DNA of 64,000 nt from Sunxiuqinia sp963678245 (GTDB lineage: Bacteria; Bacteroidota; Bacteroidia; Bacteroidales; Prolixibacteraceae): NCBI GenBank assembly GCA_965140765.1, contig OZ223309.1, forward strand, positions 3,224,001 through 3,288,000, given 5' to 3'. Positions 18,915-28,550 of the stretch are shown piece by piece. The translations under genes were made by a program, and so were the position numbers. Position 1 is the first letter of the stretch. Every line of letters starts with the position of its first letter. The notes under the pieces are model-generated. The model made no database searches. It was not told where the DNA came from and worked only from the letters and a program-made list of their open reading frames with translations.

Positions 18915-19554
18915 TTTTGGGCAAGAGCGAGAACAAAAGTTAAAACCCAAACGAACAGACAACTATATTCATATGGATGGTTTGCGCGTTGGAATGGATA
19001 TTTCGCGCTCACTCCAACACTTTTGGAATAAAGGAAACCGATATGGGACAGAATTCAGCCTTGACATGGAATTGATCCCAAACTTATACCCGACGCTCGA
19101 AACCGGCTGGGAGAAACTTCGATTAACGCAAGACTATCTTGATTATTCTTCATCTGGATCGTATACAAAAATTGGCTTCGACTATAATATTCTGGTCGCT
19201 GAAAACCGTCAGGACATGGACATGGTATATGTTGGCTTGAGATACGGCTTTACACTAGCCAACCAGCAAGTTAAATCATTTTACGTATCAAACTACTGGG
19301 GCGACTACAGCGGTAGCTTTAACAAACAAGATTACAGCGCGCAATGGACAGAGTTTGTATTTGGAATGAAAGGGGAAGTATTGAGAAACTTTTTCATCGG
19401 CTGGAGCATTCGTGGCAAACTGAAACTTGGACAAAAAGAATTTGATCTACCCCATGTTTATTTTAATCCTGGCTATGGCCCTGCTGAAAAAAAATTCAAT
19501 TTCGATTTTTCTTACTCAATTTATTACAACTTCCCATTTAACTTTAGAAAATAG
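18865..19554 (+). CDS. DUF6048-type exported protein, probable outer-membrane beta-barrel
   Basis: This 229-residue protein has a signal peptide (about 1-19, ending SFGQ). Alternating aromatic/polar strands (YIHMDGLRVGMDISRSL, VGLRYGFTLANQQV, FDFSYSIYYNFPFNFRK) end in a terminal aromatic-rich strand. This suggests a small outer-membrane beta-barrel. It matches the layout of DUF6048 proteins. The first 50 bp overlap the end of the lipoprotein gene in another frame, so the products may act together at the outer membrane. No biochemical role is known to me. Confidence 0.68.
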   Translation: MKILSFTLILFLITLISFGQEREQKLKPKRTDNYIHMDGLRVGMDISRSLQHFWNKGNRYGTEFSLDMELIPNLYPTLETGWEKLRLTQDYLDYSSSGSYTKIGFDYNILVAENRQDMDMVYVGLRYGFTLANQQVKSFYVSNYWGDYSGSFNKQDYSAQWTEFVFGMKGEVLRNFFIGWSIRGKLKLGQKEFDLPHVYFNPGYGPAEKKFNFDFSYSIYYNFPFNFRK

Positions 19555-19746
19555 ACTTTGGAACACGTTGTTCTGAATTTTAGGTTTTATTTTCATGTTA
19601 ATCATTTTGTGAATGATATTATTCGAAGACTGTGCGATAGTCAAGGGGAAACAGGTATTAGCAATGCTTTATTCATAAAAAACATCAATATAGTATTTCA
19701 ACGCGATTAGTGTCGTCACAGCCAATTGATTTACGACCTCACCTTT

Positions 19747-20913
19747 TTATTTTTTAGGGAAAAACAGTCGAACCATGGCACCTCCATCAACACTATTCAG
19801 AATCTCAATCTTTCCATTGTGTGCTTTCATAATCAAATTTACCAAAGCCAAACTCAAGCCTTTTTGCTCATCAATATATTCGCGTCCAAACGTAAAAAAC
19901 TTAAAATGGTCAACTAAAATTCTTTCACTAAACCCTTTCCCTTTATCTTCGACTTCACAAACAACTTTATTCGCTATTTCATAACTTGAAATGCGAATGG
20001 CTCCATTTTCAGGCGAATAGCGCAAAGCGTTATCCAAAATACACTCAACACATTTTGCTGCCAAAAATTGATCAGCCCACAATGTGTCAACCTTAAAATC
20101 TATATCAAATGAAATATTCTTTTGCTGGATTGATTCTTGCAGAGCAGCTATTTGAACGTCAAACAAGCCTGAAATATGACAGTCTTTAAACCGTAAGGTC
20201 TTGCGATTTGTACGAAGTTCTGTAATTAAAAGACTTAAATCAGCGAACTTCTCTAAGCGCTTCGCCGATAGATCCAAAAAATGAATCATCTCGTAAACTT
20301 CATCATTCTTCAACTCTTCTTTTAAAATATTGATAAAACCAATAACTCCGTTTAAAGGAGTATTAATTTCATGACTAATAATTCTTAAAAAGTCATCTTT
20401 TGCCTCGTCCAACAGTTGAAGTTCCTGATTAACCTTTTTTAGTTTTTCATTGGATTTCTTCAGGGCCATGGTTCTCTCCATCACCTTTTCTTCCAGCCTA
20501 AGATTACTCTCTCTTAACTCTTCTTTCCTTCTCTTAAGTTCGATATGTGTTTCTACACGAGCTAATAATTCCCGACTATTAAACGGTTTCTCAACATAGT
20601 CTTGCGCTCCCGAATCAAACCCTTCTACCACATTATCAATTTCACTCAAAGCTGTCAGGAATATAATGGGAATCTCATTCAGCTTTGGATTTCTTCTTAT
20701 TTGAATACAGGTTTCATACCCACTCATCTTCGGCATATTTACATCGAGTAAGACCAGATCATAGTCATTCGACGCCTTCAACAAATCCAGAGCCTGCTGC
20801 CCGTCAAAAGCAAAACCGACCTGATAATTTGCTTTTCGAAGGATTGAACCAATCACTTTAATATTTTGGTGATTATCATCGACAGCTAGAATTTTAGATT
20901 GTTTTTGTTCCAT
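19747..20913 (-). CDS. Receiver-histidine kinase fusion protein
   Basis: This 388-residue cytoplasmic signalling protein has an N-terminal receiver domain (phospho-acceptor Asp57 in LVLLDVNMP), a coiled coil (about 130-172), a HisKA domain with IISHEINTPLNG (His near residue 180) and a C-terminal HATPase domain. The N box (ECILDNALRYSP) is clear. The G2 region is modified (GREYIDEQKGLSLALV), so ATP turnover should be checked. It has no membrane segment. It starts 8 bp after the large hybrid kinase gene, so the two form an operon. A phosphorelay from the big kinase to this receiver is a reasonable inference. Confidence 0.87.
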   Translation of the reverse strand: MEQKQSKILAVDDNHQNIKVIGSILRKANYQVGFAFDGQQALDLLKASNDYDLVLLDVNMPKMSGYETCIQIRRNPKLNEIPIIFLTALSEIDNVVEGFDSGAQDYVEKPFNSRELLARVETHIELKRRKEELRESNLRLEEKVMERTMALKKSNEKLKKVNQELQLLDEAKDDFLRIISHEINTPLNGVIGFINILKEELKNDEVYEMIHFLDLSAKRLEKFADLSLLITELRTNRKTLRFKDCHISGLFDVQIAALQESIQQKNISFDIDFKVDTLWADQFLAAKCVECILDNALRYSPENGAIRISSYEIANKVVCEVEDKGKGFSERILVDHFKFFTFGREYIDEQKGLSLALVNLIMKAHNGKIEILNSVDGGAMVRLFFPKK

Positions 20914-20921
20914 CGCGGTCT

Positions 20922-23900
20922 CTATTTTTCTGTTATTAATCGTTTCAAGTTTGCAACTAGCTCAGGAAAGCTTTTTAACTTTTTCATCAATCTATCAATT
21001 TCAAAATTATCAGAAAACATACAGATTTCTTCTCCAAAATCGACTAAAAAATTAGCAGAATTAGCAAGTCCTACGATTACTAAATCCCGACCAAAGCTCT
21101 CCATTTCATCAATCACCTGCTTTTCCAGCACTTTCTTATATTTAGGAATAAATTTAGCTTCTAACAATTCGACAAGCGTTGGCAGTTGACTTTGTTGTTT
21201 TTCTGAAAGATCATTTTTCAGATCTAAAAAATGATCCCTTTTAATCTCGGGTTCAATAACTTCATATTTCAAATATTTTTTTAATGTTTCGGTCAACTCA
21301 TGCAAGTCAATCGGCTTAAGCAAAAATCCATTAAAAACACTCAATTGCAACTGCTCTTGAACTACAATTTTTGATGAAGCAGATACAGCAATGACTGGAA
21401 TATGTCTGGTCGTATCATTGTTTTTAATGATTGAAGTAGCCTCAATCCCATTCATTTCGGGCATGCGTAAATCCATTAAAATCAAATCAGGAATATGTTT
21501 CAATGCAAATTCAACAGCCTGTTTTCCATTAGCCGCTTCAGTTATTTGCAGTTTTGAGAAAGCGAAAAAATCATGCAAAAGATTACGGTTTTCTTTGTTA
21601 TCATCAGCAATCAGAATATGTACGTTTTTAAATCTCAAAGCTTTCGGGTCAAAACTTGGTATCTCCACGTGCTCATTTGTATCTTTCTCAATTTTAATTT
21701 CGGTTAGAACGGTTTTAAAAATACTACCTTCTCCCACACGACTTTCTACTGTGATCGAGCCTCCCATGGTTTCAACCAACCGCCGCGTGATTGACAATCC
21801 CAGACCAGTTCCTCCATATTGTGTTTCCAACTGTCCTTCCTGCTGGGTAAAAGGTTCAAAAATACGCTCTAACTGATCTTCCGGAATACCAATTCCGGAA
21901 TCTTCCACCGTCATCTCTAAATCGACTTCCCCTTTTTCCCGTTGTATAACATTCACCGATAGAATTACATGCCCTTTTGGGGTAAATTTTATAGCATTGC
22001 CAAGTAAATTAAATAGGATTTGTCTTATCCGGGTTTCGTCCATTCGCAAAACAGCTGGTATCTTATTTTCAATTTCGATAAAAAAAGAGATATCCTTTTC
22101 TTGCGCCCGCTGTTTAAACATGACATCCAATTCTTCGATCAACTTCCCGAAACGCACCGGTTCTGGTTGAAGTTCCATCTTCCCAGCTTCAATTTTTGAA
22201 AGATCAAGGATATCATTGATTATACGCAACAGGTTACGACCGCTGCTACGGATCGAATCAACCTGTGATTTTACTTTCCCTCCTTCAAAAGAGGAATACA
22301 ACATGTCAGAGAATCCAATAATTGAATTCAGAGGTGTCCGAATCTCATGCGACATGTTTGCCAAAAAGATACTTTTTGTTTTATTTGCTTCTTCGGCAGC
22401 CTGCCGGGCAATACGCTCCGACTCGACTTGTTTCTTTTCCGAAACATCTTCGACCGTTCCATCATAAAAGTGTTCCCCCGTATTTTTATCGATGATTAAT
22501 CTTGCACTTTCCCTTACATAAATGCGTGTCCCGTCCTTCCTGACCCAAACAGCTTCAATATCCGTTACCTTTCCATCTTCTTCTATCTTTTTCACAAACT
22601 CTGCCCTCGAAAGATCGCCTTCATAACCTTCAAATTCGAGATTGCGTTCTTCTAATTCCTCAAACGTTTCAAAGCCCAATAACTTTATCAAAGCAGGGTT
22701 AGCCAAAACAATTTGTCCATCTTTAGCTGTCCTATATATTCCGAAAGTAGAGTTTTCATATAATTCGCGAAACCGTTCTTCACTTAAATGCAAAGCCTCC
22801 TCTGCCAGTTTGCGCTCGGTAATGTTTCTTACCACAGCGACAACTACCTTGTTCTCTTCTGCCAACTTCGCCGTTTGAAAAATAATTTCCACCTGAATTT
22901 TTTGTCCATTCTTGTGTCGATGAACTGTTTCGATGGTTATCGAACTTCGCTCTCCGGCAACCAATGGATTTAACAACTCACGAAAACTCTCTCTGGAGTA
23001 TTCTATTTTGAAATCAAGCGGAGTCATTTGAAGCAATTCTTCCTCAGTATAACCAATCTGCTGTGTTGCTCCAAAATTGACGTAAATATGTTGAAGCGAA
23101 GTGTATTCAAACATGAAAATCCCATCAGTAGTCACATTAAGCGCAGCTAAAATACGTCTTCTTTCGACATCGGCTCTTTGTCGTTCGGATACATCCCGAA
23201 TAATTGCGACTACTAATTGTTCGCCATCTGACACCATTTTGCTCAGTGCTATTTCAACCGGAATTTGCTCATTATTAAGATTAAAGGCATACAAATCCAA
23301 AGTCATCCCATTGATACACTTCTCTTGATTCATTCTCACCCTTTCATCCATTTTTTCATTTAATGTTGAAATGAAATTAGGGATGAAACGTTCAATCGAT
23401 TTACCAATCATTTGATTGGTGTCAGAACCAAACAATTGCTCCGATCGATTATTTGCCATAATAATATTCTTGTTTCTTTCAAGCATCACAATGCTATCAG
23501 GCGAAGAGCTAAATAATCCTTCGAAGCGATCTTCTGCCTGTTTCCGTTTTGAGATATCCGTTAAATATCCAAGCATACGCACCAGCGAGTTGTTTTCGTC
23601 GAACTGCGCCTGCCCAGATGCTGCAACCCAGATATATTCACCATTCTTTTTCTTCATCTGAAACTCAATCTGGAAAGTCTCATTCGTCAAAAGGTGCTTT
23701 CGAATGTCGCGTTTCACCTGCGCTAAATGGGCTGGATTTATTCGTTGAAATATTTTTGTCAAATCCAGCTCTAACTCCTCACTTTCAAACCCCAGTATTT
23801 CATAAAATTTAGCAGAAACAAAAGATTTTCCTGTTAGTCTATTCCATTCCCAGATTCCCATTCCGGTTCCGGACACAGCCAGTCGAAAACGCTCTTCACT

Positions 23901-25043
23901 TTCAATTAAAGCTTGCTGAGTAACCTTCCACTCACTAATATCTTCAATTTGAGAAATAAAATAAAGTGGTTTCTTTTCTTTGGAACGAACAAGTGAAACG
24001 CTCAGCAAAACCCAAACGATTCGGCCTGTTTTATGAAAGTATCGCTTTTCAATTCTATACGTCTGAATCTCACTATCTAACATTTTATGTAAGTATTCCA
24101 AATCTATATCCAAATCTTCAGGGTGAGTAATATCCTGAAACGTCATATTCATCAGTTCGTCTTTAGGGTAGCCAACAATATTACATACCGACTGATTTAC
24201 TTTTAGCCATTTCCCCTCGGTTGAAACCAAAGCCATTCCAATCGCAGCATACTCGAATGCACTTGAAAACCTCTCGCGACTTTCGCGTAATCGTTCCTCA
24301 GCCTTTTTGCTTTCTGTGATATCCCTAATGCCTGTCAAAATATAAATCTCTTCCCCAATATTCTGATAATTCAAACTAATTTCGACAGGAAACTCTGTTT
24401 GATTTTTTCTTCTTCCTAAAAGCTCAATAGCAGCACCCATTTGACGTGGATGAGGATTTTTCACGTAACCGTTTCTTAAACCTACATGCTGCCGATGAAA
24501 ACGTGTCGGAATTAAAATCTCAATATTTTGCCCCAACAGCTCGTCTACGGTATAACCAAAATATCTAACTGTCTGATTATTAGCATGAATAATTTCACCC
24601 TTGGAATCAACAACAACCATCGCATCGGGAGTAGATTCGAGTAAACCACGAAATTTCAGCTCAGTTGATTTCAGCTCATCATTCACCTGTTTTTGCTCTG
24701 TGAAATCAACAAAAGTGCAATTAATTTGTCTTCCATCGTGATTCACAACACCATTGGCTCGCAAAAAAAGTAGTTGCCCTGATTTTGATGTAAACTGAAT
24801 ATCAATTCCCGAAAAAGCTCCGCTGTTCACACCCCGTTCAATCCATTGCTTCAATTTATTCAAATCCGAAATTGCAACAAACTTCGTTATCAATTGCCCT
24901 ACGAATTCGTTATAGGAATACGACAGGAGTTTAAGACAATTCGAATTCACCTCTGCAATAGTTCCTTCATAGTCTATTACCACATATGGAATGGGTATAT
25001 TTTCATAATTTTTCTCCATCCCTGCTACCGATACAAACTTCAT
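20922..25043 (-). CDS. Multi-PAS hybrid sensor histidine kinase
   Basis: This 1373-residue protein without obvious membrane segments has about seven consecutive PAS/PAC units (roughly residues 8-890). Repeated PAC ends such as GIRDITESKKAEERL and VVRNITERKLAEEAL are visible. HisKA follows (FLANMSHEIRTPLNSIIGF, about 905), then HATPase with DSGIGIP and GGTGLGLSI, then a receiver domain (LILMDLRMPEMNG). The last ~110 residues look like a helical Hpt-type bundle but lack a recognisable HxxKG phospho-histidine motif. The many PAS domains suggest integration of several redox or ligand signals. The partner kinase gene follows 8 bp downstream. Confidence 0.9.
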   Translation of the reverse strand: MKFVSVAGMEKNYENIPIPYVVIDYEGTIAEVNSNCLKLLSYSYNEFVGQLITKFVAISDLNKLKQWIERGVNSGAFSGIDIQFTSKSGQLLFLRANGVVNHDGRQINCTFVDFTEQKQVNDELKSTELKFRGLLESTPDAMVVVDSKGEIIHANNQTVRYFGYTVDELLGQNIEILIPTRFHRQHVGLRNGYVKNPHPRQMGAAIELLGRRKNQTEFPVEISLNYQNIGEEIYILTGIRDITESKKAEERLRESRERFSSAFEYAAIGMALVSTEGKWLKVNQSVCNIVGYPKDELMNMTFQDITHPEDLDIDLEYLHKMLDSEIQTYRIEKRYFHKTGRIVWVLLSVSLVRSKEKKPLYFISQIEDISEWKVTQQALIESEERFRLAVSGTGMGIWEWNRLTGKSFVSAKFYEILGFESEELELDLTKIFQRINPAHLAQVKRDIRKHLLTNETFQIEFQMKKKNGEYIWVAASGQAQFDENNSLVRMLGYLTDISKRKQAEDRFEGLFSSSPDSIVMLERNKNIIMANNRSEQLFGSDTNQMIGKSIERFIPNFISTLNEKMDERVRMNQEKCINGMTLDLYAFNLNNEQIPVEIALSKMVSDGEQLVVAIIRDVSERQRADVERRRILAALNVTTDGIFMFEYTSLQHIYVNFGATQQIGYTEEELLQMTPLDFKIEYSRESFRELLNPLVAGERSSITIETVHRHKNGQKIQVEIIFQTAKLAEENKVVVAVVRNITERKLAEEALHLSEERFRELYENSTFGIYRTAKDGQIVLANPALIKLLGFETFEELEERNLEFEGYEGDLSRAEFVKKIEEDGKVTDIEAVWVRKDGTRIYVRESARLIIDKNTGEHFYDGTVEDVSEKKQVESERIARQAAEEANKTKSIFLANMSHEIRTPLNSIIGFSDMLYSSFEGGKVKSQVDSIRSSGRNLLRIINDILDLSKIEAGKMELQPEPVRFGKLIEELDVMFKQRAQEKDISFFIEIENKIPAVLRMDETRIRQILFNLLGNAIKFTPKGHVILSVNVIQREKGEVDLEMTVEDSGIGIPEDQLERIFEPFTQQEGQLETQYGGTGLGLSITRRLVETMGGSITVESRVGEGSIFKTVLTEIKIEKDTNEHVEIPSFDPKALRFKNVHILIADDNKENRNLLHDFFAFSKLQITEAANGKQAVEFALKHIPDLILMDLRMPEMNGIEATSIIKNNDTTRHIPVIAVSASSKIVVQEQLQLSVFNGFLLKPIDLHELTETLKKYLKYEVIEPEIKRDHFLDLKNDLSEKQQSQLPTLVELLEAKFIPKYKKVLEKQVIDEMESFGRDLVIVGLANSANFLVDFGEEICMFSDNFEIDRLMKKLKSFPELVANLKRLITEK

Positions 25044-25350
25044 AACGACCTATATAATTTAGGTTTAACAAAAAAAAACACAAAAAAGCTGCATTTTTAC
25101 TTTAATATTAGCATAATAAGTTAAATAAAAAAAGCAAGCATGTTGAAAAACTATTCCCTTCTCGAATTGGGGTCATGTTTCGAAACAAATCAGTCATTAA
25201 AAAACACACTCTTATTTCCTTGACAATTCTTCAAACAGTGACTTTTACCCATTTTTTCGTCGAACTAAAAAGCATTCTTTTGCAGCCGATTCGGTTGCCT
25301 AAAGGCAGCACGAATTTTAACGAGCTTGAACCGGATAAAAAGAGTGAAAA
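25044..25350. other. Intergenic region between divergent kinase and YitT genes
   Basis: These 307 bp separate two divergently transcribed genes and should hold both promoters. No gene is seen. An interrupted hairpin near the YitT side pairs ATTCG (25289-25293) with CGAAT (25311-25315) and TGCC (25296-25299) with GGCA (25304-25307). Confidence 0.5.
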
Positions 25351-26220
25351 ATGACAGAAACACAAAAAATAAATTTAAAGACAACACTGACGGACTATTT
25401 GGTTATTGCATTTGGCATGTCGCTATACGTTCTTTCATGGACTGTATTCTTAATTCCTGCAGAAATCACTGGAGGAGGAATCAGTGGTCTATCGGCAGTT
25501 ATTTTTTATAGTACCCAGATACCCGTTGCTATTAGTTACTTTATAATTAATTCGTTTCTCATTTTAATAGCCATAAAAATTTTAGGGGCAAGCTTCGGCA
25601 TAAAAACAATCTTCAGCATGGGAATCGCAACCCTACTCTTTTGGCTTACTCCAAACCTAATCAGCGAACCGCTTATTGACGATACTTTTTTGTCGGCTGT
25701 TTTGGGAGCCATGATGGGTGGAATTGGAATTGGACTGGTTTTTACTCGTGGAGGCAGCACCGGAGGAACCGACATTATTGCTATGATAATCAACCAATAC
25801 CGGAACATTAGCCCCGGCCGGATAATTATGTATTGCGATGTGATTATCATTGCATCGAGCTACTTTGTTTTTCAATCACCCAGCAAACTTGTTTACGGCT
25901 ATGTCTCCATGTGGGTAATTGCATATACAATTGATGCTTTTTTAAATGGATCGAATGCATCTGCTCAAATTTTTATATTTTCGAAAAAATTTGAAGAAAT
26001 TGCCGACTATGTCAATAAAAATGCCAGTAGAGGCGTTACTGTAATTGACGGAACTGGCTGGTACACCAAAGAGTCGGTAAAAATAATCATGACAGTTGTC
26101 CGAAAAAGAGAAACCAGTCTCATTTTTAGAAAGTTAAAAGAAATCGATCCAGATGCATTTATTTCCATGGGGAGCGTGATGGGTGTTTATGGGCAAGGTT
26201 TTGACAAAATGAAAATATGA
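25351..26220 (+). CDS. YitT-family (DUF2179) membrane protein
   Basis: This 289-residue protein has five or six N-terminal membrane helices with the family motif PAEITGGGISGLS (about 32-44) and GIGLVFTRGGSTGGTDI in the second half. A C-terminal cytoplasmic DUF2179 domain (about 215-285) contains RGVTVIDGTGWYT and KEIDPDAFISM. YitT proteins are uncharacterised inner-membrane proteins. The stop codon overlaps the start of the M23 peptidase gene (ATGA), so the two are co-translated. A link to envelope maintenance is only suggested by that neighbour. Confidence 0.85.
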   Translation: MTETQKINLKTTLTDYLVIAFGMSLYVLSWTVFLIPAEITGGGISGLSAVIFYSTQIPVAISYFIINSFLILIAIKILGASFGIKTIFSMGIATLLFWLTPNLISEPLIDDTFLSAVLGAMMGGIGIGLVFTRGGSTGGTDIIAMIINQYRNISPGRIIMYCDVIIIASSYFVFQSPSKLVYGYVSMWVIAYTIDAFLNGSNASAQIFIFSKKFEEIADYVNKNASRGVTVIDGTGWYTKESVKIIMTVVRKRETSLIFRKLKEIDPDAFISMGSVMGVYGQGFDKMKI

Positions 26221-27464
26221 AAAAATATATTGCCGAAGTTGCTTTAGCACTGATTACCTTAAGTTTATTAGTTTTTCTTCTGGCTAACCCACCAGTTGGA
26301 AATCCAGCTCCTGTTCCCGAACCGGAACCAATTCCGATACCCGATCCTATTCTTCTGTTTGGACTTCCGGTGGATTCATTCACGATTGAAGATGCCGATA
26401 TTAGGCGTAACCAAAATTTATCTGATATTTTGGTTAAAAAGAATATTTCGTATCAAAAGATTGATGAGCTGGCTCGAAAATCGAAACCTATTTTTGATGT
26501 TCGCAAATTAAAGCACAAGAACCACTATCATTTTTTCCTGAAGAAAGACAGTGCTCAAACACCTGCCTATTTCGTTTACGAAATAGACAATACCGATTAT
26601 GTGGTCTACAACCTAAATGATTCCATTCAGATTTATAAAGGCCAAAAGCCGATCCGAACGAAGCTAAGATCTGCATCGGGGACAATTAAAACCTCTCTTT
26701 GGAATGCGATGACTGATAACAATATCAATCCGGTACTGGCCATTGAGCTTTCCGATATTTATCAGTGGTCAATCGACTTTTACGGCATTCAAAAAAACGA
26801 TAAGTTCAAGGTTATTTACGAAGAGAAATATGTTGACTCCACATCAATTGGGATTGGCGAAATTCACGCCTGCCAGTTTCATCATATGGGTGAAGACTTT
26901 TACGCATTTCATTTTGAGCAGGACAGTAGCCTAAGCTATTTCGATAAAGAAGGGAATAGCCTGAAAAAGGCTTTCCTGAAAGCACCATTGAAATTTTCGA
27001 GAATCAGCTCGCGATTCTCAAATAGTCGTTTCCATCCGGTACTTAAAATCAGACGTCCACATCATGGCATTGATTATGCTGCTCCAACCGGGACTCCTGT
27101 TCAATCGATTGGTGATGGGGTTGTAACGCGAAAGGGCTATCAAAAGCATGGAGGTGGAAACTATGTATACATTAAGCACAACTCAGTTTATACAACGTGC
27201 TACATGCACCTAAATGGCTTTGCAAAAGGAATTGCTTCCGGTGTACGGATTAAGCAAGGACAAGTTATTGGCTATGTTGGTTCAACAGGACTAGCAACCG
27301 GCCCTCACCTCGATTTTAGGGTATTTAGAAACGGGTCGGCTATGGATCCACTGAAAGTAAAAGCACCACCCGTGGAACCGATTCACAATGAAAATTTAGC
27401 TGTATACAACCAAGTGAAGGATTCGCTGACCGCACAGCTTAATCTAATTCCTTTTCAAGAATAG
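26217..27464 (+). CDS. M23-family metallopeptidase (LytM-type), membrane anchored
   Basis: This 415-residue protein has an N-terminal membrane anchor (about 5-23), a Pro/Glu-rich linker and a middle region resembling OapA/LysM-like N-domains of M23 proteins. A C-terminal LytM domain (about 265-385) follows. Zinc ligands are visible in HHGIDYAAPTG (HxxxD) and in the HLDFRVF HxH-type site (here H-L-D), with YMHLNGF between them. The second motif reads HLD instead of the classical HxH, so whether it binds zinc fully should be checked. The enzyme would cut peptidoglycan cross-bridges or regulate amidases. It overlaps the YitT gene by 4 bp. Confidence 0.85.
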   Translation: MKKYIAEVALALITLSLLVFLLANPPVGNPAPVPEPEPIPIPDPILLFGLPVDSFTIEDADIRRNQNLSDILVKKNISYQKIDELARKSKPIFDVRKLKHKNHYHFFLKKDSAQTPAYFVYEIDNTDYVVYNLNDSIQIYKGQKPIRTKLRSASGTIKTSLWNAMTDNNINPVLAIELSDIYQWSIDFYGIQKNDKFKVIYEEKYVDSTSIGIGEIHACQFHHMGEDFYAFHFEQDSSLSYFDKEGNSLKKAFLKAPLKFSRISSRFSNSRFHPVLKIRRPHHGIDYAAPTGTPVQSIGDGVVTRKGYQKHGGGNYVYIKHNSVYTTCYMHLNGFAKGIASGVRIKQGQVIGYVGSTGLATGPHLDFRVFRNGSAMDPLKVKAPPVEPIHNENLAVYNQVKDSLTAQLNLIPFQE

Positions 27465-27483
27465 GACTACACATAAATAAGTA

Positions 27484-27526
27484 AAAAAGCGCAAATAGCA
27501 AAGAATAGGCTGTTTGCGCTTTTTTA
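27484..27526. terminator. Bidirectional terminator between the M23 gene and purN
   Basis: AAAAAAGCGCAAA-AGC pairs with GCT-TTTGCGCTTTTTT around a short AT-rich loop, with T-runs on both strands. It sits between convergent genes. Confidence 0.9.
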
Positions 27527-27534
27527 TACCTATT

Positions 27535-28104
27535 CTAATCCTGACCTTGATAAAGCACCTCTTCTATCACCCGGGGAAAATGTTCATGCTCTAGCAAATG
27601 TACCTTCTGAGCAACATCGTCTGGAGTATCCGATTGCTCCACATCGCAGTTCGCTTGAAAAATAATATTCCCTTCGTCATATTTTTCATTCACATAATGA
27701 ATGGTAATACCCGATGACTTTTCTTTATTCTTTACAACAGCTTCATGTACAAAATGACCGTACATTCCTTTTCCTCCATACTTAGGCAATAAAGCCGGAT
27801 GTATATTTATGATTGGAAACTCTTCGGTGAGGTACCTCGGCACCAACCAAAGAAAGCCTGCCAAGACAATCATGTCTATTTTTCGGTCAGTCAATTCATC
27901 AAGGATGTCAATGCTGTGATAAAACTCGTCTCTTGAAAAAGTAAAAGTCTCAACACCAAGCTTTTCAGCTCGTATTAAAGCATACGCATTTTCGTTATTC
28001 GACCACAAAGAATCAACAATAACGTTTCTGTTTCCTTCAAAATACTCAATAATATTCTGTGCGTTACTACCTGATCCTGAGGCAAAAATAGCAATCTTCT
28101 TCAT
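27535..28104 (-). CDS. purN: Phosphoribosylglycinamide formyltransferase
   Basis: This 189-residue enzyme transfers a formyl group from 10-formyl-tetrahydrofolate to GAR, the third step of purine synthesis. The N-terminal phosphate-binding FASGSGSNAQNI is present. The catalytic Asn-His pair lies in NIHPALLPKYGG, and the catalytic Asp in YDEGNIIFQ. Length matches the family. It is convergent with the M23 gene across a shared terminator and divergent from acpP, so it is probably monocistronic. Confidence 0.93.
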   Translation of the reverse strand: MKKIAIFASGSGSNAQNIIEYFEGNRNVIVDSLWSNNENAYALIRAEKLGVETFTFSRDEFYHSIDILDELTDRKIDMIVLAGFLWLVPRYLTEEFPIINIHPALLPKYGGKGMYGHFVHEAVVKNKEKSSGITIHYVNEKYDEGNIIFQANCDVEQSDTPDDVAQKVHLLEHEHFPRVIEEVLYQGQD

Positions 28105-28212
28105 CTCAAATTTAGTTCTATTATATTTTTAGAATAATGGACTCACATGTTCAAATATAGTCTAGACAATCAATAACTTACAGCCTAAAATAGCTATTTA
28201 TTTAAGTTTTTC

Positions 28213-28244
28213 TTTGATATATTTTGGGTAAATTTATTACTTTG
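28213..28244 (+). promoter_or_regulatory. Candidate promoter of acpP-fabF-rnc
   Basis: TTTG (28213-28216) and TTACTTTG (28237-28244) are separated by 20 bp. This matches the Bacteroidota -33/-7 arrangement with one mismatch in the -7 box. The start point would be about 28250, leaving a leader of about 44 nt before acpP. Confidence 0.5.
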
Positions 28245-28293
28245 CAGCGGATTTTTTAAAAACAAAATTGAATATTAACTTAAAATTAGAACT

Positions 28294-28530
28294 ATGTCTG
28301 ACATTGCAGGTAAAGTTAAAGCAATTATCGTTGATAAATTGGGAGTTGACGAAAGCGAAGTAACAAATGAAGCTTCTTTTACAAATGACTTAGGTGCAGA
28401 TTCTTTGGATACAGTAGAATTAATCATGGAATTTGAAAAAGAATTTGATTTGGCTATCCCAGACGATCAGGCTGAAAAGATTTCAACTGTAGGTGAAGCT
28501 GTTTCTCACATCGAAGCAAACGTTAAGTAA
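28294..28530 (+). CDS. acpP: Acyl carrier protein
   Basis: This 78-residue acidic helical protein has the phosphopantetheine attachment site GADSLD, Ser37. It carries growing acyl chains in fatty acid synthesis. It is the first gene of acpP-fabF-rnc, 20 bp before fabF, an arrangement common in bacteria. Nothing is unusual. Confidence 0.97.
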   Translation: MSDIAGKVKAIIVDKLGVDESEVTNEASFTNDLGADSLDTVELIMEFEKEFDLAIPDDQAEKISTVGEAVSHIEANVK

Positions 28531-28550
28531 TAAATTTGAATTAAACATTT

